This document shows positions 1 through 5,129 of a stretch of DNA of 5,201 bases, piece after piece (position 1 is the first letter of the stretch; every line of letters starts with the position of its first letter). Under the pieces are notes generated by a model. It was not told the origin of the DNA and did no database searches. It worked only from the letters and a program-made list of their open reading frames with translations. A program made the position numbers and the translations under genes. Where the stretch lies: contig CALKDE010000111.1 of the NCBI GenBank assembly GCA_938082955.1, positions 1-5,201 of the forward strand, given 5' to 3'. Origin of the DNA: an uncultured Pseudomonadales bacterium (lineage in GTDB: Bacteria > Pseudomonadota > Gammaproteobacteria > Pseudomonadales > Pseudohongiellaceae).

Positions 1-207
1 GGCCAATTGAACTGTAGTAATTTTTTCGGCCTCTTCATCAGGAATCTCAGTTTCGAATTCCTCTTCCAATGCCATCACCAATTCGACTGTATCTAAAGAA
101 TCAGCGCCTAGATCTTCAACAAAAGAAGCAGAAGGTTTTACTTCGTCTTCTTTTACGCCAAGCTGTTCGCAGACAATTTTCTTAACGCGCTCTTCAATGC
201 TACTCAT
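1..207 (-). CDS. acpP: Acyl carrier protein, 5' part (C-terminus off the left edge)
   Basis: Acyl carrier protein, the small acidic cytosolic protein that carries growing fatty acyl chains as thioesters on a 4'-phosphopantetheine arm. Sixty-nine codons are visible; the E. coli protein has 78 residues, so about nine C-terminal residues lie beyond the window edge. The reading begins MSSIEERVKKIV and contains the diagnostic GADSLDTVELVMALEEEF stretch; Ser37 (counting Met) in the DSL motif is the phosphopantetheine attachment site. The region from residue 29 to 66 is almost identical to E. coli AcpP, while residues 19-28 differ. It is the last visible gene of the plsX-fabD-fabG-acpP block, 268 bp after fabG; fabF would be expected next but is not in the window. 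Cys13 is unusual compared with the E. coli Gly at that place. Identification is essentially certain; only the C-terminus is unseen. Confidence 0.98.
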   Translation of the reverse strand, partial: MSSIEERVKKIVCEQLGVKEDEVKPSASFVEDLGADSLDTVELVMALEEEFETEIPDEEAEKITTVQLA

Positions 208-219
208 ATCTTTTATTAG

Positions 220-224
220 CTCCT
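220..224 (-). promoter_or_regulatory. Ribosome binding site of acpP (AGGAG)
   Basis: AGGAG on the minus strand lies 12 nt before the acpP ATG, longer than the usual 5-9 nt. The intervening bases are A/T-rich (ctaataaaagat), which should keep the start open. The AGGAG is embedded in TGTATTAGGAG, an 11-mer that also precedes rpmF. No other purine-rich element is nearer to the ATG except the weak AAAAGA. Confidence 0.7.
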
Positions 225-451
225 AATACAGTTTCTAGCAGTGTTGCCAGTGGCCTTTCGAACAGGCTTGTTATTGGTTATTCGGGTGATTTTCAAACAA
301 TCTATTTACTTTATTTTCACCAAACTTTTTACTAGTTCGGCTCTCTTCGTGGGTCTGGCAGCTACCCGGTGAATAATTCAGGACGCAAGTTTACCTCTAT
401 TTCCATGCGATGTAATGCCTAAATGCAAAAATAAGCCTTTTGCCATAAATT

Positions 452-479
452 AATATAAAAATCAATTGCTTAGTGTCAT
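452..479 (-). promoter_or_regulatory. Candidate sigma70 promoter for acpP
   Basis: On the minus strand ATGACA (474-479, 5 of 6 to TTGACA) is followed after 16 bp by TATATT (452-457, 5 of 6 to TATAAT). The -35 box overlaps the fabG stop codon. Transcription from here would start near 445 and give acpP a leader of about 238 nt. A separate acpP promoter in the fabG-acpP gap is known in E. coli, which makes one here plausible, and the 268-bp spacer has room for others. The rest of the spacer (208-451) is A/T-rich and shows no G+C-rich hairpin with a T-run, so I see no terminator after fabG; read-through from fabG is likely too. The match is by eye and A/T-rich DNA gives chance hits. Confidence 0.45.
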
Positions 480-1219
480 GCCATATACATGCCACCGTTC
501 ACATGAAGGGTCTCTCCAGTGATATAGGCGCCACTATCGGAGGCCAGGAAACCCACCATCGCGGCGATCTCCTCAGGCTGACCTAACCGGCCCAGAGGAA
601 TCGAAGACAGAAGAGCCTGCGCCTGCTTCTCTGGTAAATCTTTAGTCATATCGGTTGCTATAAACCCCGGGGCAACGGCATTTACCGTAATACCTCTAGA
701 ACCTATCTCCTTCGCGAGGGCACGACTAAAGCCTTCGATGCCCGCCTTTGAAGCAGCGTAATTTGACTGTCCAGCATTGCCGCTCGAGCCCACTACTGAG
801 CTGATATTAATAATTCTACCCCAGCGAGCTTTAGTCATGCCCTTCATGCAAGCCTTGCACAGGCGATACATGGAGCCGAGGTTAGTATCGATTACGTCAG
901 ACCATTCGTCAGCCTTCATGCGCATGAGCAGGTTGTCTTTGGTTATTCCGGCGTTATTTACCAATACCGTCGGTGCGCCGTGTTTTTCGGAAATAACAGC
1001 CATCATGGCAGCGACAGATTCATCACAGGAGACGTCCAGGCACAAACCCTCACCCTGAATAGAATGCTCGGCTAAATAACCACTGATATTCTGCGCTGCG
1101 GAATCGGAAGTTGCTGTCCCTATAACGGTAAACCCGCTATTACCTAGATTCAAGGCTATGGCACGGCCTATACCCCTGCTCGCTCCGGTTACCAGCGCTA
1201 TTGTCGTAGAATCGCTCAT
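476..1219 (-). CDS. fabG: 3-oxoacyl-[ACP] reductase FabG
   Basis: NADPH-dependent beta-ketoacyl-ACP reductase of type II fatty acid synthesis; it reduces 3-oxoacyl-ACP to 3-hydroxyacyl-ACP in the cytosol at each elongation round. It is a classical short-chain dehydrogenase of 247 residues: cofactor motif TGASRGIG at 11-18, NNAG at 88-91, catalytic tetrad Asn113, Ser141, Tyr154 and Lys158 (YAASK), and the C-terminal ITGETLHVNGGMYMA typical of FabG. The spacing of Asn, Ser, Tyr and Lys equals that of E. coli FabG (110, 138, 151, 155) shifted by three, because this protein has three extra residues between the cofactor motif and NNAG. The ATG is preceded by a well placed AAGGGA. It lies 65 bp after fabD and 268 bp before acpP, the standard fab cluster order, which rules out the many other SDR functions. 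Confidence 0.97.
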   Translation of the reverse strand: MSDSTTIALVTGASRGIGRAIALNLGNSGFTVIGTATSDSAAQNISGYLAEHSIQGEGLCLDVSCDESVAAMMAVISEKHGAPTVLVNNAGITKDNLLMRMKADEWSDVIDTNLGSMYRLCKACMKGMTKARWGRIINISSVVGSSGNAGQSNYAASKAGIEGFSRALAKEIGSRGITVNAVAPGFIATDMTKDLPEKQAQALLSSIPLGRLGQPEEIAAMVGFLASDSGAYITGETLHVNGGMYMA

Positions 1220-1227
1220 GTCCTCAT

Positions 1228-1233
1228 TCCCTT
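1228..1233 (-). promoter_or_regulatory. Ribosome binding site of fabG (AAGGGA)
   Basis: AAGGGA on the minus strand sits 8 nt before the fabG ATG, a good spacing. A second purine tract, GAGG, lies only 2 nt from the ATG and is too close to serve. The remaining fabD-fabG gap (1234-1284) contains a short tandem GGCAACGGCAAC and no terminator-like structure, consistent with co-transcription. Confidence 0.7.
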
Positions 1234-1284
1234 AATCTGTAGCTCTTTATTCTTAAGTTGCCGTTGCCCGATGCGTGTCAGCAG

Positions 1285-2223
1285 TTAAGACGGTAATTCG
1301 GCTAGTGCACTGGCCAAACCCTCAGGAGCCTCGCTCGTAAAGCAGCTTATAGCCGGCTCGATTCGCCTGATTAGCCCACTTAACACCTTCCCTGGGCCGC
1401 ATTCGAGTATTTTTTCAACGCCGTTTTCTCTCATACTCTTTATAGAATCTACCCACAATACAGGCGCATACAACTGCTTTATTAGGTTTTCCTTTATCAG
1501 GTTTGGATCTTCACAGATCTGCGCGTTCACATTTTGCACTACGGGTATCAGCGGGGAATTGAATTGCACTGTATCTAATTCCGCCTGCAATTGCTCAGCG
1601 GCGGGCCCCATCAATGCACAGTGTGAAGGAACGCTGACATTCAATGGCAGCGCTCTTTTAGCGCCCGCCTCTTTGCACAGAACCATCGCTCTCTCAACGG
1701 CATCGATATCACCGGCTATCACAGTCTGTCCGGGAGAATTGAAATTGGCGGCGCTAACTACCTGCCCTTGAGCCGCCTGCTCGCAAAGCCCTGCTATTTT
1801 GTCGTCATCAAAACCGACTATCGCTGCCATTTTCCCGGCATCGGCGCTTACCGCTGCCTGCATCTGGCGTCCTCGTTGATGAACGAGTTGAATCGCGTCG
1901 CCAAAGGCAAGCACGCCGGAGCAAACTAGCGCCGAATACTCTCCAAGGCTGTGCCCTGCCAGAATCGAAGGCTGCACACCGTGTTGGCCCTGCCAGACTC
2001 GCCAAATAGCGACTGATGCCGCTAATAACACGGGCTGTGTAATATCTGTTTGATTGAGCTGTTCATACTGATCAATCTGACTTACTTCCCAGAGGTCTTT
2101 ACCTAATACCGCCGATGCCTCAGCGAAGGTATCCGTTACCACGCCGAAGTGCGCCGCCAGATCCGCCAACATGCCTAACTTCTGCGACCCCTGCCCTGGA
2201 AAGACAAAACCAATATTATTCAT
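1285..2223 (-). CDS. fabD: Malonyl-CoA:ACP transacylase FabD
   Basis: Malonyl-CoA:acyl-carrier-protein transacylase, which moves the malonyl group from CoA to AcpP and so supplies the two-carbon donor for fatty acid elongation. It has 312 residues (E. coli 309). The N-terminal FVFPGQGSQ holds Gln11 of the oxyanion hole; the nucleophile elbow GHSLGEY is at 90-96 with Ser92; Arg117 (HQRGRQMQ), which binds the malonyl carboxylate, His201 (PSHCALM) and Gln250 all fall at exactly the E. coli positions. The C-terminal ILECGPGKVLSGLIRR is also typical. An in-frame TAA lies a few codons upstream with no other start codon between, so the ATG is fixed; the nearest Shine-Dalgarno (GAGG) is rather far, 12 nt away. 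It follows plsX directly with a 78-bp gap; fabH, which sits here in E. coli, is absent. Confidence 0.97.
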   Translation of the reverse strand: MNNIGFVFPGQGSQKLGMLADLAAHFGVVTDTFAEASAVLGKDLWEVSQIDQYEQLNQTDITQPVLLAASVAIWRVWQGQHGVQPSILAGHSLGEYSALVCSGVLAFGDAIQLVHQRGRQMQAAVSADAGKMAAIVGFDDDKIAGLCEQAAQGQVVSAANFNSPGQTVIAGDIDAVERAMVLCKEAGAKRALPLNVSVPSHCALMGPAAEQLQAELDTVQFNSPLIPVVQNVNAQICEDPNLIKENLIKQLYAPVLWVDSIKSMRENGVEKILECGPGKVLSGLIRRIEPAISCFTSEAPEGLASALAELPS

Positions 2224-2235
2224 TCTGGCATCAAA

Positions 2236-2239
2236 CCTC
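2236..2239 (-). promoter_or_regulatory. Ribosome binding site near fabD (GAGG)
   Basis: GAGG on the minus strand is 12 nt before the fabD ATG, a long spacing, but only 4 nt before another ATG (2229-2231) that opens a three-codon frame, ATG CCA GAA TGA, whose stop overlaps the fabD start. Ribosomes could start on either; this is the only Shine-Dalgarno-like element in the 30 bases before fabD. Confidence 0.5.
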
Positions 2240-2284
2240 GTTTATTCTAATTTTATGCGCTTGTTACGTTCCACATAGTTAGGG

Positions 2285-2306
2285 GCTAAGCAGTCAGCTG
2301 CTCAGC
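2285..2306 (-). other. RNA hairpin across the plsX stop codon
   Basis: On the minus strand GCTGAGCAG pairs with CTGCTTAGC around a CTGA loop: nine base pairs, one of them G-U, and a 4-nt loop. The plsX TGA lies inside the 5' arm. The sequence after the hairpin is CCCCTAACTATG, with no T-run, so it does not look like an intrinsic terminator; it may instead protect or delimit the upstream mRNA or slow ribosomes at the stop. The remaining plsX-fabD gap is A/T-rich with a TAAAAT resembling a -10 box but no acceptable -35. Confidence 0.55.
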
Positions 2307-3321
2307 TTGCTGCAATGATCGCAGCTACTTTTTCTCTTATCAATTCAGGAACGGCATTTTTTGCCTCTCTAACCGCTTGTTGGATTGCGTAGCCGAAGCC
2401 TTCTACCGTTGCATTGCCATGACTCTTTATTATGCTGCCCTGCAGGCCAAGCAAGCTTGCGCCATTGTAGCGATGGGGATTGATTTGATCGCTAAGGCTC
2501 TTGAATAACTTGGCCTTACGTTCGCTCTCAGGTGAATTTGTAGAGTCTGTAGATAATTGTGAGGACAGCAGTTTCTTGACGACATTCGCAACACCGGCAC
2601 TGGTCTTGATCGTAACATTACCTACAAATCCGTCACAGACGACCACATCTGCCCTGCCTTCGAATAGCTCATTTGCCTCGATGAAGCCGACATAGTCAAA
2701 AGCTTGGCAACGATCCATCAGCACGCTCGCATCACGCACTTCTTCTGTGCCCTTGAACTGCTCGGAACCGATATTGAGCAGTCCAACCTTGGCGATTTCC
2801 CCCTGCAAAGATTCGGCGAGAACCGAGCCCATTACAGCAAATTCGAACAATTGCTGTGCATCAACCTGGGGGTTGGCGCCCACATCGAGTAGAAAACACT
2901 GCCGTGTAGCGCCAGGAATGCTGGCCACTATGGCCGGCTTTTGAATACCGCTTATTGTCTTTAGCAGGTGTCTGCCAATCATCAGTAGCGCACCGGTATT
3001 GCCTGCGCTAACCATAGCCTCTACACGGCCGCCCTGGAGCAACTGCACAGCTTTATACATAGAGGACGTCTTGCCACTGCGTAAGACTTGCGCGGGCTTA
3101 TCACCTTCACTAATGACGTCGAGTGTATGGTCAATGAAGGTGCGATCGGCGAGCATAGGTGAGATAGAGTCCAAGTAGGGCTCTATCTGACTTTTATCGC
3201 CAACGAGGGTAACTGACAGGTCGGAATTTAATTCCAGAGCGCGCAAAGTAGCTGGGAGAGTAACTCTTACCCCACCATCACCGCCCATAGCATCGATTGC
3301 TATGCGCTTAGGCAAACTCAA
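2302..3321 (-). CDS. plsX: Phosphate acyltransferase PlsX (TTG start)
   Basis: Acyl-ACP:phosphate acyltransferase; it turns acyl-ACP into acyl-phosphate, the donor used by PlsY to make lysophosphatidic acid, linking fatty acid synthesis to phospholipid synthesis. It acts as a soluble, membrane-associated enzyme. The protein has 339 residues, normal for the family. Visible signatures are IAIDAMGGD (7-15), SAGNTGALL (105-113), LLDVGANP (144-151), VCDGFVGN (228-235) and the GASLLGLQG...KSHG stretch (287-302). The start codon is TTG: upstream, up to an in-frame TAA, there is no ATG, GTG or TTG, and the next ATG lies inside the DAMGGD motif; a TTG at codon 3 is the only alternative. The start is 11 bp after the rpmF stop, so translation is probably coupled to rpmF. 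Residues about 255-268 (STDSTNSPESERKA) form a polar, likely flexible insert. Confidence 0.97.
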   Translation of the reverse strand: MSLPKRIAIDAMGGDGGVRVTLPATLRALELNSDLSVTLVGDKSQIEPYLDSISPMLADRTFIDHTLDVISEGDKPAQVLRSGKTSSMYKAVQLLQGGRVEAMVSAGNTGALLMIGRHLLKTISGIQKPAIVASIPGATRQCFLLDVGANPQVDAQQLFEFAVMGSVLAESLQGEIAKVGLLNIGSEQFKGTEEVRDASVLMDRCQAFDYVGFIEANELFEGRADVVVCDGFVGNVTIKTSAGVANVVKKLLSSQLSTDSTNSPESERKAKLFKSLSDQINPHRYNGASLLGLQGSIIKSHGNATVEGFGYAIQQAVREAKNAVPELIREKVAAIIAAS

Positions 3322-3330
3322 GGCTTGGCG

Positions 3331-3334
3331 CCCT
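3331..3334 (-). promoter_or_regulatory. Weak ribosome binding site of plsX (AGGG)
   Basis: AGGG on the minus strand overlaps the rpmF TAG stop codon and lies 9 nt before the plsX TTG. It supports the choice of TTG at 3319-3321 and suggests that ribosomes finishing rpmF re-initiate on plsX. Weak SD plus TTG should hold PlsX output far below that of L32 from the same mRNA. Confidence 0.5.
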
Positions 3335-3512
3335 AGTCTTCGCCCAGATCCAGTACTTTCTTGCCTTTATAGAAGCCGTCTGCCGTTACGTGATGGCGAC
3401 GGTGAATCTCGCCAGTCGTCTGGTCCGTAGAAAGCGTAGGTCCCGTAAGGGAGTCGTGAGTTCGTCGCTTGCCACGCCGTGAACGGGTGACCTTGCTTTT
3501 TTGAACTGCCAT
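3333..3512 (-). CDS. rpmF: 50S ribosomal protein L32
   Basis: Ribosomal protein bL32 of the large subunit, 59 residues, read directly from the minus strand: it begins MAVQKSKVTRSRRGKRRTHD and ends KGKKVLDLGED before a TAG. The N-terminal MAVQ.K..RS.R..RR.HD pattern, the central TTGE(I/V)H.RHHV and the basic character are those of gammaproteobacterial L32. It has no cysteines, so it is the zinc-free form. AGGAG sits 6 nt before the ATG, the best Shine-Dalgarno in the window, as expected for a ribosomal protein. The gene lies 32 bp after yceD and 11 bp before plsX; yceD-rpmF-plsX is a widely conserved order. Confidence 0.97.
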   Translation of the reverse strand: MAVQKSKVTRSRRGKRRTHDSLTGPTLSTDQTTGEIHRRHHVTADGFYKGKKVLDLGED

Positions 3513-3518
3513 TTCAAT

Positions 3519-3523
3519 CTCCT
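3519..3523 (-). promoter_or_regulatory. Ribosome binding site of rpmF (AGGAG)
   Basis: AGGAG on the minus strand is 6 nt before the rpmF ATG, an ideal spacing. It is part of TGTATTAGGAG (3519-3529), identical over 11 nt to the element before acpP. Confidence 0.8.
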
Positions 3524-3544
3524 AATACAAATTCTGTAAACTGT

Positions 3545-4075
3545 TTAATCGCTTGTGTCACTGTCTTTAAGTGATCTAAGCACTGCAAACGGGCTTTCGC
3601 TAGCAAGACTTTCTGCAGCATCTTCACCGGTTACATAATCCTTCTGAGTCATGCAGTCGCCACTTTCGTGATAACTCACTATCGGCGTGCATAAAATCAA
3701 TTGTTCTTCGATCAATTCGGCCAGATCTAGCTTGTGACCCTCGCAAATCCAAGGATCCAATTTCGCGTCCAGTCGCAGTGCCGCTTCTTCATCTCGCACT
3801 AGTGCTAGCTCTATGTCGTCCGCAAGCGCTATAGCTAGAGGCTTAAGACAGCGCTGACAGAAAACATTTACCTGGGCCTGCAAACTGCCCACTATTAACC
3901 GCTCTTTTGCTTCGCCAAACGTAAACTTCAGCTCAAGAGACACTAACCCCTGATCATTCGCCAGGGTCTTCGAGAACCGAGGCAGCCTATTTAGGCCTAA
4001 ATTGCCGCTAATACTATCTTCTTGCTGGAAGATTTTACGGGTATCTGCGTAGGCTGGAATAGAGCTATCTGACAT
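3545..4075 (-). CDS. yceD: YceD family protein (DUF177), large-subunit rRNA associated
   Basis: DUF177/YceD protein of 176 residues. The family is linked to 23S rRNA accumulation (shown for a plant plastid member) and is almost always next to rpmF; the biochemical role in bacteria is not firmly known. Sequence support: CQRC at 73-76 (Cys73, Cys76), acidic LIEEQLILCTPIV at 121-133 matching the family's EEELLLALP segment, His136 and Cys141 in the following loop, and the C-terminal SPFAVLRSLK at 161-170. The Cys-Cys-His-Cys set might bind a metal, but that is inference. The N-terminal IPAYADTRK aligns with pseudomonad YceD starts, supporting the ATG; no other start codon except CTG lies before an in-frame TGA at 4103. 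There is no Shine-Dalgarno, and a strong promoter ends 9 bp from the ATG. It is the first gene of the rpmF-plsX-fab transcription unit. Confidence 0.93.
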   Translation of the reverse strand: MSDSSIPAYADTRKIFQQEDSISGNLGLNRLPRFSKTLANDQGLVSLELKFTFGEAKERLIVGSLQAQVNVFCQRCLKPLAIALADDIELALVRDEEAALRLDAKLDPWICEGHKLDLAELIEEQLILCTPIVSYHESGDCMTQKDYVTGEDAAESLASESPFAVLRSLKDSDTSD

Positions 4076-4084
4076 CAGGCGCGC

Positions 4085-4113
4085 ATAATAGGCGTATGGC
4101 CGTCATCTGTCAA
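4085..4113 (-). promoter_or_regulatory. Strong sigma70 promoter before yceD
   Basis: On the minus strand TTGACA (4108-4113, 6 of 6) is separated by exactly 17 bp from TATTAT (4085-4090, 5 of 6). This is the best promoter match in the window and lies in the rluC-yceD gap, where a promoter for yceD-rpmF-plsX-fab is expected. Bases between the -10 box and the yceD ATG are GCGCGCCTG, only 9 nt, so a normal start would fall on the last leader bases or on the A of the ATG. The G+C-rich discriminator (GCGCGCC) is of the kind found at stringently controlled ribosomal promoters, which would suit a growth-rate-regulated unit; that link is inference. Confidence 0.8.
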
Positions 4114-4168
4114 AGATTTCTCGCAATAGTTATAGCCTAGATAATTCTCTAAGCATCTGTATTTAAAG

Positions 4169-5116
4169 CTATTTACCCAATTTTTGTATTAACGCGTCTA
4201 GATGATTTGGGATAGCAGCTTCCACACGGATAGGCGCGCCCCCTTCAGGCAGTTCAAATTCGATTTTCCAGGCATGAAGGCAGAGGTTTTTTACCTTCGA
4301 CAAAGCGCTGTTCTTAGCCTTAAAGGTATACTTTTCATCACCCACTATTCCATGCCCAGAATGCTGGCAATGCACGCGAATTTGATGGGTACGCCCAGTC
4401 TGAGGCATCGCTTCTATCAGGCTTGCGCCCTCGAAATGCTGCCTCACCGCGAAGCGAGTCAGAGAGGGTTTGCCGCTTTCAAGCACCCGAACGATGCGCT
4501 CATTCTCCCCTACGGGGTCTTTTTGTAAGGGTGCATCGACGACAGTAAGGGACTCAGGCCATATGCCATGAACCAATGCTATATAGTGTTTTTTTACATT
4601 TTTTACTTTAAATTGGTTCTGTATATGCTTTAAAAATATGGAGTTTTTAGAAATAACTAGACAGCCTGTAGTGCCCCTATCGATCCGATGGGCCAGTTCC
4701 AATTCACCCCATTCAAGCTTACATTGACGAAGCGCTTCGATGAGGCCCATGGCGACACTGGTGCCACCATGCACCGCCATGCCGGCCGGTTTATTGATCA
4801 CCAGCAGATCATCGTTCTCCAGCAGGATGCTATTTATTAAAAACTCCTGCAGTGCCGGACTCGGCTTCGCCGTCTGTTCGCTGTAACTAGATGTGTAGGG
4901 TGGAATGCGGACTTCATCCCCCAACTCCAGCTTCCGGTCAGGTTTACATCGCTTCTTATTAATCCTAACCTCACCTCGACGGATCAGTCGGTATACACGC
5001 GTCCTAGGAACGCCTTTGAGATGCCTAATAAGAAAGTTATCCAGACGCTGACCAATATGAGACTTTTCGACGCGAACCAGCTGGACACCGTCACTGACAC
5101 TTGTATTGCTTTTCAC
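4169..5116 (-). CDS. rluC: 23S rRNA pseudouridine synthase RluC (GTG start)
   Basis: RluA-family pseudouridine synthase, most likely RluC, which converts U955, U2504 and U2580 (E. coli numbering) of 23S rRNA to pseudouridine. It has 315 residues (E. coli 319). An S4 RNA-binding domain covers about 22-72 (QRLDNFL, KGVPRTRVYRLIRRGEVRINKKR, GDEVRIPP). The catalytic domain follows: LLVINKPAGMAVHGG at 104-118, HRIDRGTTG at 143-151 with catalytic Asp146, ERIVRV at 206-211, GRTHQIRVH at 241-249. The KGVP, RGEVRINKKR and ERIVRV stretches match RluC rather than RluD or RluA. The start codon is GTG with GAGGA 5 nt upstream; no ATG, GTG or TTG lies between it and an in-frame TAG. A stretch around 4565-4640 is strongly A/T-rich with runs of six and seven A in the coding strand. 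In E. coli and Pseudomonas rluC stands divergent to rne, which would lie beyond the right edge. Confidence 0.94.
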   Translation of the reverse strand: MKSNTSVSDGVQLVRVEKSHIGQRLDNFLIRHLKGVPRTRVYRLIRRGEVRINKKRCKPDRKLELGDEVRIPPYTSSYSEQTAKPSPALQEFLINSILLENDDLLVINKPAGMAVHGGTSVAMGLIEALRQCKLEWGELELAHRIDRGTTGCLVISKNSIFLKHIQNQFKVKNVKKHYIALVHGIWPESLTVVDAPLQKDPVGENERIVRVLESGKPSLTRFAVRQHFEGASLIEAMPQTGRTHQIRVHCQHSGHGIVGDEKYTFKAKNSALSKVKNLCLHAWKIEFELPEGGAPIRVEAAIPNHLDALIQKLGK

Positions 5117-5121
5117 GGACT

Positions 5122-5126
5122 TCCTC
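5122..5126 (-). promoter_or_regulatory. Ribosome binding site of rluC (GAGGA)
   Basis: GAGGA on the minus strand lies 5 nt before the GTG at 5114-5116 and decides that start. It follows immediately after the 3' arm of an 8-bp inverted repeat in the leader, so folding of the leader could affect access to it. Confidence 0.7.
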
Positions 5127-5129
5127 AGG

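Noticed and set aside
250..300. TTGAAA-17-TAACAA as a start-proximal acpP promoter
   Set aside because: The -10 matches only 3 of 6 bases; weaker than the candidate at 452-479.
430..448. GCAAAA / TTTTGC stem after fabG as a terminator
   Set aside because: Only six A/T-rich pairs with a 7-nt loop and no T-run after the stem.
777..1058. 93-codon open frame on the plus strand
   Set aside because: Entirely antisense to the catalytic core of fabG; a shadow of a well conserved gene.
2240..2270. TAAAAT as a -10 box of a fabD promoter
   Set aside because: No acceptable -35 hexamer at 16-18 bp spacing; such a box is frequent by chance in A/T-rich gaps.
3531..3547. Palindrome TAAAC-A-GTTTA at the yceD stop
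   Set aside because: Arms of five A/T-rich bases with a one-base centre cannot form an RNA hairpin and are too short to claim as an operator.
4202..4528. 108-codon open frame on the plus strand
   Set aside because: It lies antisense within rluC, whose catalytic motifs are on the other strand; the product resembles no family and has no ribosome binding site.
4543..4566. Any new defence, mobile or secretion system in the window
   Set aside because: Every gene is a recognised, intact housekeeping gene in a known conserved order; no extra gene fits between them.
4664..4690. HRIDRGTTG in RluC instead of the commoner HRLDRDTSG, as a possible inactive enzyme
   Set aside because: The catalytic Asp and both Arg are present; the changed positions vary within the family (RluD has T for S), so activity is likely kept.
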